Source: Arachis hypogaea
Taxonomy: Eukaryota; Streptophyta; Magnoliopsida; Fabales; Fabaceae
Reading direction: 5' to 3'
NCBI RefSeq assembly: GCF_003086295.3
Contig: NC_092048.1
Location: 90,004,626-90,068,625 of the forward strand
Length of the DNA: 64,000 nucleotides
Positions 19,949-31,893 of this stretch are shown one piece after another. A program made the position numbers and the translations under genes. How positions within the stretch are numbered: position 1 is the stretch's first letter; each line of letters starts with the position of its first letter. The notes under the pieces are model-generated. The model was not told where the DNA came from. It searched no databases and saw nothing but the letters and a program-made list of their open reading frames with translations.

Positions 19949-20494
19949 GGGGGTTCATCCTCCCAAGTCTCATTACCAAATAGCTTGGCATTTAGCTTCA
20001 TGATTGCTCCAAGGTACTTGGCAACTTGCTCTTCAGTAATATCTTCATCTTCTTCAGAGGAAGAATACTCATCAGAGCTCATGAATAGCAGAAGTAAATT
20101 CAATGGAATCTCTATGGCCTCTGTATGAGCCTCAGATTCCCATGGTTCCTCATTAGGGGACTCCTTGGAGGCCAGTGGACGTCCATTGAGGTCTTCCTCA
20201 GTGGAAATCACTGCCTCTTCCTCCTCTCCAGGTTCGGCCGTGTGGGTTATGTTGATGGCCTTGCACTCTCTTTTTGGGTTCTCTTCTGTATTGCTTGGGA
20301 GAGTACTAGGAGGGAGTTCAGTAATTTTCTTACTCAGCTGACCCACTTGTGCCTCCAAATTTCTAATGGAGGACCTTGTTTCAGTCATGAAACTTTGAGT
20401 GGTTTTAATTAGATCAGAGACTATGGTAGCTAAGTCAGAGTGGCTCTGCTTAGAATTTTCTGTCTGTTGCTGAGAAGATGATGGAAAAGGCTAG
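19921..20494 (-). pseudogene. gag, C-terminal part (D)
   Basis: The open stretch 19921-20388 begins MTETRSSIRNLEAQVGQLSKK, the Gag C-terminal signature also present in element E (TRASIRNLEVQMGQMSKQ); the frame can be followed upstream to the element E insertion (…SSSQQQTENSKQSHSDLA). An acidic Ser/Glu stretch (SSDEYSSSEEDEDI) follows. Its N-terminal half is at 34317-35486. Confidence 0.8.
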
Positions 20495-21868
20495 TGATGC
20501 GGTAATTTACAACCACACTTACTAACCGGCAAGTGCACCGGGTCGATCCCACGAGGATTGATGGACAAAGCAACAATAGTGTTTGATAGGCTTAGTTAGA
20601 CAAACAAAAATTGGTGTTGAGATGCAGTATAAAAGACATTAAACAATATCAAAAATATTGAAGAAAGGCAAGTAATTAAGTTGGGAATAATATATGGAGA
20701 AGGCAGTTAAGGTTTCAAAGTTATCTATTTTCTGGATTGACTTTTCTTATTAACTATTTTAATCATGCAAGATTTAATTCATGGCAAACTATTTGTGACT
20801 AGACCCTAATTTCTTAGACCTTCCTAGTCTCCTCTAAAATTCATCAACTGCCAATTCCTTGGACAATTAATTCCAATTAGAGCGTGATGATCAAATTCTA
20901 GTTTATATGCCACAAGAATCCTAATTATCCAAAAATAAAGGGATTATATGTCACGTATCCCATTAAATACAAACAATTAGAAATTCAGGATAATAAGTTT
21001 TCAAGCTATTGTTCAAGTAAAGAGCTTTTCCAAGTTTTACAAGAACTCAAATAGAACATGGGTCATACTTCCGTTCCACCCAAATTCATAAAATAAAGAA
21101 CGAAAACAATTATTGAAATATAAATCAAAACATGAATTAAAATAGAAAAATAATATTATCAATCCATACAATAGACAGAGCTCCTAACCTTAACAATGGA
21201 GGATTAGTTACTCATGGAATATGAAATGTAAATTTGTATGGAATAATGTTGTGGAATATTGTGCTAGAACCACCCTATTGGGATCCCTTTTATAACTAAT
21301 CCTAATAATTTAAAAATCAAATTTCTAAAATTAAAATTAAAATAATATCTTTTCCTAAAATAAGATTTGAATTTAAATTCGAATTAATTAACAAGTCTTT
21401 AGCTGATGGGTGGGACCGCTTGATTTGTCCATTCTGCAGCTTTTAATCTGTGATTTCTGGGCTAAGAACTGGGTCAAAACAGCCCAGACATCGCCCCCTG
21501 TGTTTTTCTACTTTTTCTGCACGTGGCGCATGTGACGCGTCCACGTCGTCCACGCGTTCGCGTTATTTGTGCAGATTCCAGTCCACGCGATCGCGTCATG
21601 CACGCGATCGCGTCATTGTGATTTTCTCCATTCCGCGCGGTCGCGTGAGCCATGCGTCCGCGTCGGTATTCGCTGATCATCTCCTTGGCATCTTCTCTTT
21701 CTCTGTAGAAACCCCATCAAATTCCGCCAAATGCTACCTAAAATAAACAGTATTGTACAAAACTCAAAATAGCATCCATAGTGGCTAAATATAATTAACT
21801 CTTAATTAAATTCAACAATTTAGATGTAAATTCACTAGGAAAAGATAGACAAAATGCTCACGCATCAC
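20495..21868 (-). repeat. 3' LTR of element E (1374 bp)
   Basis: Minus strand TGATGCGTGAGC… to …TACCGCATCA. TATA box TATAAAAGG on the minus strand (21286-21294). CGCGATCGCG array at 21525-21665. Compared with the 5' LTR it lacks about 30 bp of the U5 module near 20544, between two GGGTCG words. Confidence 0.95.
21525..21665 (-). repeat. ACGCGATCGCGT palindrome array (3' LTR of E)
   Basis: Alternating words such as CACGCGATCGCGTCA and GACGCGTCC. The same array is at 33965-34115 in the other LTR. Confidence 0.85.
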
Positions 21869-21906
21869 AACACCAAACTTAAACTGTTGCTTGTCCTCAA
21901 GCAACC
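21869..21906 (-). promoter_or_regulatory. Pre-LTR stem-loop and putative priming tract (E)
   Basis: Minus strand GTTGCTTG-AGGA-CAAGCAAC, perfect 8-bp stem at 21887-21906, then AGTTTAAGTTTGGTGTTG abutting the LTR. Confidence 0.65.
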
Positions 21907-22707
21907 CAAACTAATATAAGCTTAGGATGTGAATTTTCATGAGAATGAGAGTTCGATTAAGCTCATGTTTCTTTTTATAGTGGGGTTTACAACTGCAATC
22001 CTGAACAGTTTTGGCATCTCACTTTATCCTTTGAAGTTCAGAATGATTGGCATCCATAAGAGCTCAGAATTCAGATAGTGTTATTGATTCTCCTAGTTCA
22101 GTATGTTGATTCTTGAACACAGCTTTTTTATGAGTCTTGGCTGTGACCCTAAGCATTTTGTTTTCCAGTATTACCACCGGATACATAAATGCCACAGACA
22201 CCTAACTGAGTGAACCTTTTCAGATTGTGACTCAGCTTTGTTAGAGTCCCCAGTTAGAGGTGCCCAGATCTCTTAAGCACACTCTTTTTGCTTTGGACCA
22301 CGACTTTAACCACTCAGTCTCAAGCTTTTCACTTGACACCTTCATGCCACAAGCACATGGTTAGGGACAGCTTGATTTAGCCGCTTAGGCCAGGATTTTA
22401 TTCCTTTGGGCCCTCCTATCCATCAATGCTCAAAGCCTTGGATCCCTTTTTTTTTATTTTTTTTTTACCCTTTGCCTTTTAATTTAAAGGGTTATTGGCT
22501 TTTTCTGCTTGCTTTTTCTTTTTCCTTTTTTTCTTTATTTTAAAATTTTTTTTTCCGCAAGCTTTGTATTTTTCACTGCTTTTTCTTACTTCAAGGATCA
22601 ATTTTATGATTTTTCAGATTATCAATAACATTTTTCTTTTTCATCATTCTTTTAAGAGCCAACAATTTTAACATTCATAAACTTCACTATCAAAAAATAT
22701 GCACTGT
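21907..22707 (-). other. 3' untranslated region of E, first part
   Basis: Related in reverse orientation to 16310-17190 of element B. Contains T-rich and purine/pyrimidine tracts (22450-22560). Resumes at 25859. No gene seen. Confidence 0.7.
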
Positions 22708-25700
22708 TGATGCATTCGCATATTTGTTATATTAGCTAGTCAGTTTAGTTAGTTTTAGCTTAATTTCATTCATCATCTTTGAAATAAACAAGAACTTTTA
22801 TGAGTTTTACTTCCATGCATTAAAACACCAAGAACTCGGTAAATGTTGGCCAAATTCATGCAAATATTCAAGGAGTTTATAAACAAGTTGATATGAATGA
22901 TTCCCTTGAAATTATTGCATAAGATGGTAAGACTTTGAGGAAGTTTCTTTGGTTTATGATAGTGAAGCAAAGAGCCTTGGAGCAAGAAGGCAATGGAGCA
23001 AGAATTGGAGCAAGAAGCCTTGAGATTACATCAAGCTTGGCAAGGAGGTAGAGGACGTGCACGTTGCCAACTTGGGCTACTACTAGCGTGTTTGGTGATA
23101 ACGCCAGCAGCCCTGGAGAGTGATTCTGGGAAGGGTTTGCACGTTGCCAACTTGAACTACTACTTGAGTGCTTGGCAACAATGCCAAGAAGAAAAACTTG
23201 GCAAGAAGGATGAAGGCTCAAGCACGTTGCCAACTTGGAGAAAGGGTGTGTGTTTGATGGTAACGCAGCAAGCAACTCTGGGGAGCAAGTCAGAAGCTCA
23301 TGCACGTTGCCAACGCCAGAGTCCAAAAGCGTGTTTAGAGGCAACGCTGCAAGCAAGACCTTGGAGAGAAGCAATTTCAAAGCCTCGAGCACGTTGCCAA
23401 CCTAGAGATGGGGGCGTGTTTGAGGACAACGCAGGCAAACAACGCTGAATAGAAAACTTAGCTCAGCAAAGGGAGAAGCACGTTGCCAACGCCAAGTTCT
23501 GAAGGCGTGTTCCAAGGCAACGTAGCAAGCAAAACTTAGTGACACAAGGAAAGCTCGAGCACGTTGCTGGGTTGGGAGAGCATGGACGTGTTCCAAGGCA
23601 ACGCCAAGCTAGAAGGCAACCCTGGAGGGCAATCTCAAGCTCGAGCACGTTGCCAATGCCAGGATACATAGGCGTGTTCATTGGCAACGCATCATACAAG
23701 CAAGCTAGGCAACCTTGAGAATGAAGAGCACGTTGCTAACTTGGGAATGCATTAGCGTGTTTGGCAACAACTCAAGGCAGCTTGGATGATGACTCTTCCA
23801 CTCAAGCACGTTGCCAACGTTGGGATGAATAGGCGTGTTCAATGACAACGCCAAGCAGCAAGCATGGAGCCATGAGGAAGGCTCGAGCACGTTGTCAACG
23901 CCAAGTTCTATAGGCGTGTTTTGTGACAACGTAGCAAGCAATCTTAGAGAGCAAAGCTTTCACTCGAGCACGTTGTCAATGCCAAGTTCTGAAGGTGTGT
24001 TCCAAGGCAACGTGACAAGCAAAGTTGAAGGCTAGAAGGCAGCCCTGGAGGGAAGCAGCGAGCACGTTGCCAACGTGCCAACAAGGGGGCGTGTTCAGCA
24101 ACAACGCCAGCCCCATGTCTCAGCCCTAGGAGGTTTGGCACGTTGCCAACTTGGAAGAGAGGGGCGTGTTCAGCAACAACTTCAACAAACTTAGCAGCCT
24201 GACCTCACCTTCTTTGAGGAAGCATAACTTGAGATAGGAAAACCCAATTGAGATGATTCCAAGTGCATTAGAAAGAAGACATTCTAAGCTTTCCAATGAT
24301 GTATGATAGTCCATATTAAAGCAGAGGATTGATACTCAAATTCTGGGAAACATTAAGCATGAAAAGTAGAGTCAAGAAGAAGAAAAGCAAGTTGTTAGCA
24401 ACAACTTGGGCTAACAACACCCAAGTACCAATGCCCACTCCCAGGAAAATACCTTGCACATTGCCAACGTGCATTAAGGCTAGCGTTATTGGCAAAAACA
24501 CCATGCCATTAGGCCAGGAACATTATGAACAAGTTCCTTCTCCCCTGTTTAGCAACACTTCTTCCATTGAGCCAGGAATTCAACCAAGAGAAAGCCCACA
24601 TTGCTAGCCCAAATTAAAGGTCTCTGAAGGAGTTTTAGGAGTAGTATAAATAGAGAAGAGTTTGATACTTAGAAGGACTTTCTTTTTGATTTTGAACTTG
24701 TTTTTAGACTTTTTGACACTTAGACATTTTCGATTACACTAGCAATTTCTATTCTTTACTTTTTCTCACCGGTCTTCTATTTTGTTTTTCTTGAAACTTT
24801 AAATTTCAGTTTTAAGAACTTCTTCTTCTTGTTCTTCATTCTTCTCTACACTTAGTTTAATTTTCATCTATTGCAATTGTTGTTGAAATTGGAGGTATGA
24901 TTCACTAAACCCCACTTTCATTAGGGGGAAGAGCTCTGCTTGTTTGAATGCATTGATAAATCTTCTCCTCCTTCTTAATTCAAGTGGTTAATCCAAGAGG
25001 AAACTCTTGTTCTTCAAAGATTCAATCACCATCGAGAGAGGGATTAATCTATATGAATTATGTGGTGAATTTGAGAAAGGAGTCACATAATTCAGTTTAG
25101 AGTTCATCCTTTCATGATTTCCTTAATTAATACACTTTGGTTGGTATGTGAGATGTAACCTCCCTTAGTTGAGATTCTGGAAGTTGTGTGGCTTGGATTA
25201 GGAATTGAACTTCATCTCTTCTCATGAACAATTAGATCACGAGAGTGGCAATTGGTTGTGTTGAGAGAAATTGAGTTACCAAGAGATTGGGACTCAATTA
25301 CCCACAAGTTGCCATAGATCTATACCCATGATTGAGAAGGAATTGATCAACATCAATTCAGGAGAATTTGCATCTCTGATCCCTAATGATCCTCTCCATC
25401 ATCAATTCTCATTTCTTTTGCCCTTTAGTTGTTTAAATATCCATTACCCTATTCCCTTCTACATTCTTGCAATTCATTATTCTTGTCATTTACATTCTGT
25501 TTCTATAATTCTTGCTATTTACTCTTATGCTCTTTAAAATTCTGCAATCTTTACTTTCTTGCAATTTATCTTTAATGTCATTTAAGTTTCTTGCATTTTA
25601 AGTTTCAATTATTTACTTTCATCTTCTTTCTCTCTTCTAGTTCTTTAAATTCCTTGCCATTTAAATTTTTGCAATTATGTTCAAAAATCACAAATCTCAT

Positions 25701-25853
25701 GAAATCAAAACCTTGTTTGCTTGACTAAATCTACCATTTAACTAAAGTTGCTTAATCTACCAATCTCCGTGGGATCGACCTCACTCTTAGTGAGTTTTAT
25801 TACTTGATATGACCCGGTATACTTGCCGGTAATTACGTGAAATTAATTTTTTA
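22708..25853 (+). mobile_element. Solo LTR F (3146 bp) inserted in element E
   Basis: Flanked by a perfect 5-bp duplication ACTGT (22703-22707 and 25854-25858). Starts TGATGCATTCGC and carries the LTR modules in order: palindrome array, hairpin module (TTAGAAAG…CTTTCCAA near 24269-24296), TATA box (TATAAATAG, 24645-24653) and U5 module (25770-25832, CGACCT… then GACCCGGTATACTTGCCGG). No internal region, primer-binding site or second LTR, so it is a solo LTR. The 3' terminus as delimited by the duplication is …TTTTTTA rather than CA. No genuine ORF. Confidence 0.85.
23050..24180 (+). repeat. CACGTTGCCAAC…GGCGTGTT tandem array in LTR F
   Basis: About twelve units of roughly 80-110 bp. Each has GAGCACGTTGCCAAC, a 10-20 bp spacer, GGCGTGTT, then GGCAACG and a variable CAAGC-rich stretch. 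CGTTGCC in one half faces GGCAACG in the other, so units fold back. ORFs on both strands here are by-products. Confidence 0.88.
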
Positions 25854-25858
25854 ACTGT

Positions 25859-26152
25859 TCATGTCATGCATTCAGAATCACAGAAAATACCACCACATTT
25901 AAGTAAATAAGACTTATTATTCAATATAGACCCACTTTCTCATGCAATATATCACTCCTATTTTTTTTTAAGCTCAGTGAGTAATACATGAGACATCTTT
26001 TCAGAATTAAAGCAATAGGAAAACTAAACTAGTCCTAGGATTCTAACTAATAAAGGATCATGCAACAGACAAAGAAAAATAGCAGAAAATCGGAACATAA
26101 CATAGACAAAGAGGGGAGGAATAAAAAAATGAAAAGAACTTAACCACCTTAG
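25859..26152 (-). other. 3' untranslated region of E, second part
   Basis: AT-rich continuation of E on the far side of solo LTR F, before the env-like remnant. No gene. Confidence 0.6.
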
Positions 26153-26224
26153 TTATCCTAGCAATCGTTTATTCTTCAGGTTGTGCTCCTCAGTGAAGAT
26201 GATTCGCCTCCCTTTTGGTGCCAT
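26153..26224 (-). pseudogene. Remnant start of the env-like third ORF (E)
   Basis: ATG at 26224, MAPKGRRIIFTEEHN…, stop after 23 residues. The opening MAPKG and its position about 50 nt after an AGGA stem-loop match the start of the env-like ORF of element B (MAPKGKQ). The remaining several hundred codons are missing. Confidence 0.55.
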
Positions 26225-26274
26225 AGGAATAAACAGAAAACCCTTAAGCAAAGCGTCAACACCAAACTTAAAGG

Positions 26275-26294
26275 TTTGCTTGTCCTCAAGCAAA
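26275..26294 (-). promoter_or_regulatory. AGGA stem-loop upstream of the env-like remnant (E)
   Basis: Minus strand TTTGCTTG-AGGA-CAAGCAAA, perfect 8-bp stem, then CCTTTAAGTTTGGTGTTG. Confidence 0.62.
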
Positions 26295-26399
26295 TAAGAA
26301 CTGAAAATAGAGAAGAGACAAATGTTAAAATGAAAGAAAAAAAATAAAAGGATAAGAGAATAAGAGAGAATTAGGATTGGGAGAGAGAGAAGAAAACTA

Positions 26400-26830
26400 G
26401 GCGACGCAAGTGACGCGTTCGCGTCAATGACGCGATCGCGTGCGTCGCGCATTCTTCATAATGACGCGTTAGCATTAGGCACGCGATCGCGTGGATGGCC
26501 ATTTATGCAATTGACGCGGAGGCGTCAGGCACACGTCCGCGTGACCAAATTTGTGCTTTTAGCACACTTCTTGCCTCAAGCCAGCTTAACTCTCTGTCCA
26601 GACACCTTCTACATTGATTTTTCGGGTCACGCGTCCGCGTGGATGACGCGGTCGCGTGAAGTAGAAAAAATCATGAATAACGCGGTCGCGTGAGCCATGC
26701 GTCCGCGTGGGCTTGTTTGTGCTAGAGGCATCATTCTTGTGCCACTCCCGTGCAACTCTCTGTTCAAATTTATTTTTCACGCACACTTGGTTGACGCGTT
26801 TGCGTCAATGATGTGATCGCGTCGAGTGCC
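26400..26830 (-). repeat. ACGCG(A/T)(T/C)CGCGT palindrome array (E internal)
   Basis: About a dozen words such as GACGCGTTCGCGTCA, CACGCGATCGCGTG and GACGCGGTCGCGTGA between the post-ORF stem-loop and the env-like remnant; the same slot is filled by the GGCGTTTAACGCC array in element B. Confidence 0.87.
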
Positions 26831-26966
26831 TCTTTTTTTTTTTGAGAGCTTGAGGTGTTCGGTTCCTGGAAGAATATAGTTGCATGATCAGAAAATTAGT
26901 AAGAACTCAATAAAATTAAAATAACTAAGAAAAACTACTACGAAAAATAGCGAAGGATACGAAATT

Positions 26967-26984
26967 ATCGGGTTGCCTCCCGAC
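26967..26984 (-). promoter_or_regulatory. Post-ORF stem-loop (E)
   Basis: Minus strand GTCGGG-AGGCAA-CCCGAT (outer G-T wobble), preceded by AAAGAAGCGCTT, 72 nt after the integrase stop. Confidence 0.65.
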
Positions 26985-27055
26985 AAGCGCTTCTTTAACG
27001 TCACTAGCTTGACGGTCAGTTCTGCTAGTTCAACAGATGAGTGGACCTCTGGCGG

Positions 27056-28354
27056 TCAATCTCGCCCTCCAAGATAGTGCTTCAACCTCTGGCCATTCAC
27101 TGTAAATTTTCTGTCAGAATTTTCTTCCTGTATTTCCACATGACCATGTGGTGAGGCTCTGATAACCACAAACGGTCCTGACCACCGGGATTTCAGCTTT
27201 CCGGGAAAGAATTTGAGCCTTGAATTATATAGAAGCACTCTCTGTCCTGGCTCAAAGACTCTAATGGCAATCTTCTTGTCATGCAGTAGCTTGGTTCTCT
27301 CCTTATAGAGCTTGGCATTCTCATAGGCTGAATATCTGAATTCATCAAGCTCATTCAACTGAAGCATCAACTTAATTCCTGCAGCTTCTGAATCAAGATT
27401 CAGGTACTTGATTGCCCAATAAGCCTTGTGCTCCAGCTCCACTGGAAAGTGACAGGCTTTGTTATAGACCAACTAATACGGGGACATGCCAATTGGAGTC
27501 TTGTATGCTGTCCGATAAGCCCAGAGAGCATCATCAAGCTTCCTAGACCAGTCCTTTCTTGAGATACTGACGGTCTTCTCCAGAATCCTCTTAAGTTCCC
27601 TGTTGGAAACTTTAACCTGTCCACTTGTCTGAGGGTGATAGGGGGTTGCCACTTTATGACGGACTCCATATCTATGCAGAAGAGAGTCCAGCTGTCTGTT
27701 ACAGAAGTGGCTTCCACCATCGCTAATGAGTGTCCTTGGGACACCAAACCGGCTAAAGATATATCTCTGAAGAAAGCTCATTACCACCTTGGCATCATTG
27801 GTGGGTAGAGCTACAGCTTCCACCCACTTGGACACATAATCAACCGCCACTAAAATATAGTTGTTTGAATGTGAGGGTGGAAAAGGTCCCATGAAATCAA
27901 TACCCCACACATCAAACAACTCAACCTCAAGAATCCCCTGCTGTGGCATTTTGTGATTGGCAGGAAGATTTGTGGCTTTTGCACATCTGTCACAGTGCTT
28001 CACAAAATTTCTTGAATCTCTAAAGAGAGTAGGCCAGTAGAACCCGCTCTGAAGGACCTTTGTAGCTGTCCTTTCACCACCAAAGTGGCCCCCATATTCA
28101 GAACCATGACAGTGCCAAAGAATTTGTTGTGTTTCTTCATCTGGGACACATCTCCTGATTATACCATCTGAACATCTTTTAAAAAGGTATGGTTCCTCCC
28201 AGATGTAATACTTGGCATCTGTTAATAGCTTCTTTACTTGTTGCCTGCTGTACTCTCTTGGGATAAAATTCATGGCCTTATAATTTGCAATGTCTGCAAA
28301 CCATGGAGCCTGTTGAATGAGGAACAATTGCTCATCTGGAAATGTCTCAGTCAA
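27056..28354 (-). pseudogene. Integrase (E)
   Basis: Complete domain set: zinc-binding HHCC ([14 protein letters not shown]…CDRCAKA), catalytic core with Asp in [10 protein letters not shown] and Asp in [10 protein letters not shown], then [16 protein letters not shown]. In the last motif the catalytic Glu expected after GQV is Lys, so the enzyme would be dead even without the other lesions. An in-frame TAG at 27473-27475 (after GMSPY) separates the C-terminal domain, which is open to 27056 (FEPGQRVLLYNSRLKFFPGKLKSRW.GPF). No chromodomain. It overlaps the RNase H end by 4 bp in another frame, so a frameshift lies near 28370. Confidence 0.93.
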
Positions 28355-29343
28355 AGCTGTGGTGGTTGCACTCCTGCTTCAGGCTCAATTCTAGAGAGAT
28401 GGTCAGCCACTTGATTTTCTGACCCTTTCCTGTCTTTTATTTCAATATCAAACTCCTGAAGGAGCAACACCCATCTGATTAATCTTGGTTTAGAATCCTG
28501 CTTGGTTAGAAGGTACTTCAAAGCAGCATGGTCAGTATAAACAATAACCTTAGAACCAAGTAAATAGGACCTAAACTTATCAACAGCATACACAACAGCT
28601 AATAATTCCTTTTCTGTAGTTGTGTAATTCTTTTGAGCATCATTTAACACACGACTAGCATAATAAATAACATGTACAAGCTTACCATGCCTTTGTCCTA
28701 AAACAGCTCCTATAGCAAAATCACTAGCATCACACATTAATTCAAATGGTAAATCCCAGTCAGGGGGAGCTATAATGGGAGCAGAGGTAAGGTTTGCCTT
28801 CAGAGTTTCAAAAGCATGCAGACAATCAGAATCAAAAACAAAAGGAACATCAACAACCAACAGGTTGCTCAATGGTTTAGCAATTTTAGAAAAATCCTTT
28901 ATAAATCTTCTATAAAATCCTGCATGACCCAAGAAACTTCTAATTGCCTTAACATTAGTTGGTGGTGGTAATTTTTCAATTACCTCCACCTTTGCTCTGT
29001 CAACCTCAATTCCCTTACTTGAAATCCGGTGTCCAAGAACAATGCCTTCTATAACCATAAAATGGCATTTTTCCCAATTTAAAACAAGGTTTGATTCTTG
29101 ACACTGTTTCAAGACAAGAGATAAATGTTTAAGGCAGGATTCAAAAGAATTTCCAAAAATAGAAAAGTCATCCATAAATATCTCAATAAACTTTTCAACC
29201 ATATCAGAAAAAATTGAAAGCATACACCTCTGAAAAGTTGCTGGAGCATTGCAGAGTCCGAATGGCATTCTCCTATAGGCAAATACTCCAAAGGGGCATG
29301 TGAATGCTGTCTTCTCTTGATCTTGAGGGTCCACTGCAATTTA
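28351..29343 (-). pseudogene. Reverse transcriptase (catalytic half) and RNase H (E)
   Basis: In frame with the preceding ORF but separated by a TAA at 29341-29343 inside the YSGYN…[13 protein letters not shown] motif. Contains [19 protein letters not shown], the catalytic FMDDFS box (the YxDD motif of this group), and an RNase H with all four acidic residues visible ([33 protein letters not shown]). Would copy the element RNA into DNA and degrade the RNA strand. The visible lesions are the leading stop and the terminal frameshift. Confidence 0.93.
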
Positions 29344-31893
29344 ATTATATCCAGAATATCCATCTAGAAAACAATAAAAAGCATGACCGGCTAACCTCTC
29401 AAGCATCTGATCAATGAAAGGGAGAGGGAAATGATCCTTCCTTATAGCAGTGTTGAGCCTCCTGTAATCTATGCACATTCTCCATCCTGTGACTGTTCTT
29501 GTAGGAATAAGCTCATTCTTTTCATTCTTGATCACTATCATCCCTCCTTTCTTGGGAACTACCTGCACAGGACTTACCCAAGGACTGTCAGAAATAGGGT
29601 AAATAATACCTGCTTCCCATAACTTCATTACCTCTTTTTGGACCACCTCTTTCATAGTTGGATTGAGTCTCCTTTGTGGTTGCACAACTGGTTTAGCATC
29701 ATCTTCAAGACGGATTTTGTGCATACACTTGGTTGGACTAATCCCCTTCAAATCACTAATGGTCCACCCAAGAGCTGTTTTATGACTCTTGAGCACTGAA
29801 ACAAGTGCCTCTTCTTCTTCAGGCTTCAGAGAAGAGCTAATAATCACTGGGTATGAATCATTTCCACCCAAGAACACATATTTCAGAGAAGGAGGTAAAG
29901 GTTTGAGCTCAAGCTTGGGGGCTTCCTTCTCCTTTATAGGCGTGTTCATCAGCTCCTTTTGGGGTGGTAAATCATCAACTTCAACTAATTCACACTCAGA
30001 AATAGGATCCAGAACATCATCAAGTACCTCAGTTTCCAGTACTTCTTGAACAAGTGGTTCAATAACATCTATTTTCATACACCCCTCAGAATCATTGGGG
30101 TGCTTGAGGGCTTCAAAAACATTTAAGACCACTTGTTCTTCATTGACCCTCAGGGTTAATTCACCTTTTTGCACATCTATCAGAGCTCTACCTGTAGCTA
30201 AAAAGGGTCTACCAAGTATAATAGAGGGTTTTACCTCCTCTTCCATGTCTAATATAACAAAATCAACAGGGAAAATAAATGGTCCTACTTTAACAAGTAA
30301 ATCTTCAACCACACCCACAGGTAATTTAATAGAAAGATCAGCAAGTTGAAGAGAAATACGAGTGGGTTTTACCTCCTCAATTTGAAGCTTTTTCATCACT
30401 GAAAGTGGCATGAGGTTGATGCTAGCTCCAAGATCACATAAAGCTATCTGAATGCCGACTTCTCCAATGGTGCAAGGAATGACAAAGCTCCCTGGGTCTG
30501 GCATCTTCTCAGGAAGGGTGTGTTGAATAATAGCACTGCATTCCTTGGTTAGCACCACTGTTTCTTGTTCCTTCCAATTTCTCTTGTGGGTCAACAATTC
30601 TTTCATAAATTTAGCATAGAGAGGCATTTGCTCCAGAGCCTCTGCAAAAGGGATGTTGATCTGTAGCTTCTTGAAGACATCTAAAAATTTAGAGAATTGC
30701 TTTTCTTTGGACGCCTTCTGAAGCCTCTGAGGATATGGCATTTTTGGCTTGTATTCTGGGGCCTTTGGTAAGGTGGGATAAGTGTCAAGAGAGTCAGGAA
30801 ATGAGTTGTCTGCACGTTTAGGAAGGGCGTGCTCTATTTCTTCCTTCTTCTCCTCTGGAGCTTCCTTTTCAACTAGATCTTCATTGACCTTAGTCTCAGA
30901 ACCAGCTACCTTACCACTTCTCAATTGAATGGCCTTGCAATCTTCTCTTGGGTTCACCACTGTATCACCAGGGAATGTATTTGAAGACCTTTCAGGTAAT
31001 TGCTTGCTCATTTGACCCATTTGCACCTCCAAGTTTCTAATGGAGGCTCTGGTTTCTTGTATGAAACTCATCATCATCTCCCATTTAGAATCTTCTTGGG
31101 ATTTAGAATTTGCCTGCTGAGGTGGTTGTTGTTGCTGTGACTGAAATTGGCGGTTATTATAGTTGTTCTGTTGAAAACCGCCCTGAGAACTATTGTTGAA
31201 GTTCTGAGGTCTCTGAGGTTGATCTCTCCACCCAAAATTTGGGTGATTCCTCCATCCCTGGTTGTATGTCTTAGAATATGGATCATTGTTGGGATTTCTA
31301 GGAGCACTTCCCATGTAATTCACCTGTTCAGAAGAAGGTTGAGCATCATCATAATTATCATTTTGCATAATGTTACCTGTCATGTCATAGGAGGTATCTT
31401 GGGGTGGATTTTGAGTGTTGATAGCTGAGACTTGCATGCCACCCATCTGTTGAGTAAGTAGATTTATCTGCTGAGACATAAGCTTGTTCTGAGCAAGAAG
31501 AGCATTAACAGCTTCTACTTCCAACACGCCTCTCTTCTGAGCGGCCTCAGAGTTCACAGGATTCCTGTTAGATGTGTATAAATATTGGTTGCTTGCAACC
31601 AATTCAATCAGCTCAATAGTCTCTTCTGGTGTCTTCTTCTTGTGCAATGAACCGCCTGCAGAAGTGTCTAGGCTCATCTTTGGCATCTCTCCTAAGCCTT
31701 CATAAAAGATATCCAGTTGGGTCCACTTGGAGAACATGTCAGGAGGGCATTGCCTAGTCAGTAGCTTGTATCTCTCTCAAACTTCATAAAGAGTTTCACC
31801 GTCCTTCTGCTTGAAGGTCTGAACCTCCAACCTAAGCTTAGTCAGCTTCTTTGGTGGGAAAAATTTAGTGAGAAACTCTGTAACAACCTTTTC
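29344..31893 (-). pseudogene. gag C-terminus, protease and reverse transcriptase N-terminus (E)
   Basis: The longest ORF of the window (798 residues, 31737-29341). Gag C-terminal region with Gln/Asn-rich stretches and HPNFGW motifs, no CCHC knuckle; TRASIRNLEVQMGQMSK; aspartic protease with CDLGASINLMPLSV and PSIILGRPFLATGRALI; then an acidic linker and the reverse transcriptase fingers and palm (SPWVSPVQVVPKKGG, WRMCIDYRRLN, FYCFLDGYSGYN), stopping at the TAA. Upstream of 31737 the frame continues to 31893 but contains a TGA near 31778 (in YEV*ERYK, where relatives have Trp). Confidence 0.93.

Larger units (their letters stand above)
18779..20494 (-). mobile_element. Element D, 3' part: gag end and protease
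   Basis: Read on the minus strand: end of gag, protease, post-ORF stem-loop, GGCGTTTAACGCC array, then an abrupt junction with the plus-strand LTR of B at 18778/18779. No reverse transcriptase or integrase lies between protease and stem-loop, so D is a gag-protease element that lost or never had the rest. It continues at 34316 beyond element E (target duplication GCTAG). Confidence 0.8.

Noticed and set aside
21450..21746. ORFs of 60-100 codons across CGCG arrays (also 26427-26693, 33897-34193, 55147-55434, 58189-58500 and 63543-63859)
   Set aside because: GC-rich palindromes lack stop codons in most frames; no conserved domains; translations are Arg/Ser/His-rich.
22877..23448. 151- and 171-codon overlapping ORFs on opposite strands in LTR F
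   Set aside because: Read through the tandem array; repetitive composition only.
23050..24180. Regularly spaced repeats resembling a CRISPR array
   Set aside because: Units are imperfect, 80-110 bp long, self-complementary, and lie inside a plant solo LTR with a target duplication; no cas genes and a eukaryotic context.
26153..26452. 99-codon minus-strand ORF in element E
   Set aside because: Most of it lies upstream of the hairpin and the MAPKG start; only the last 23 codons correspond to the third-ORF start.
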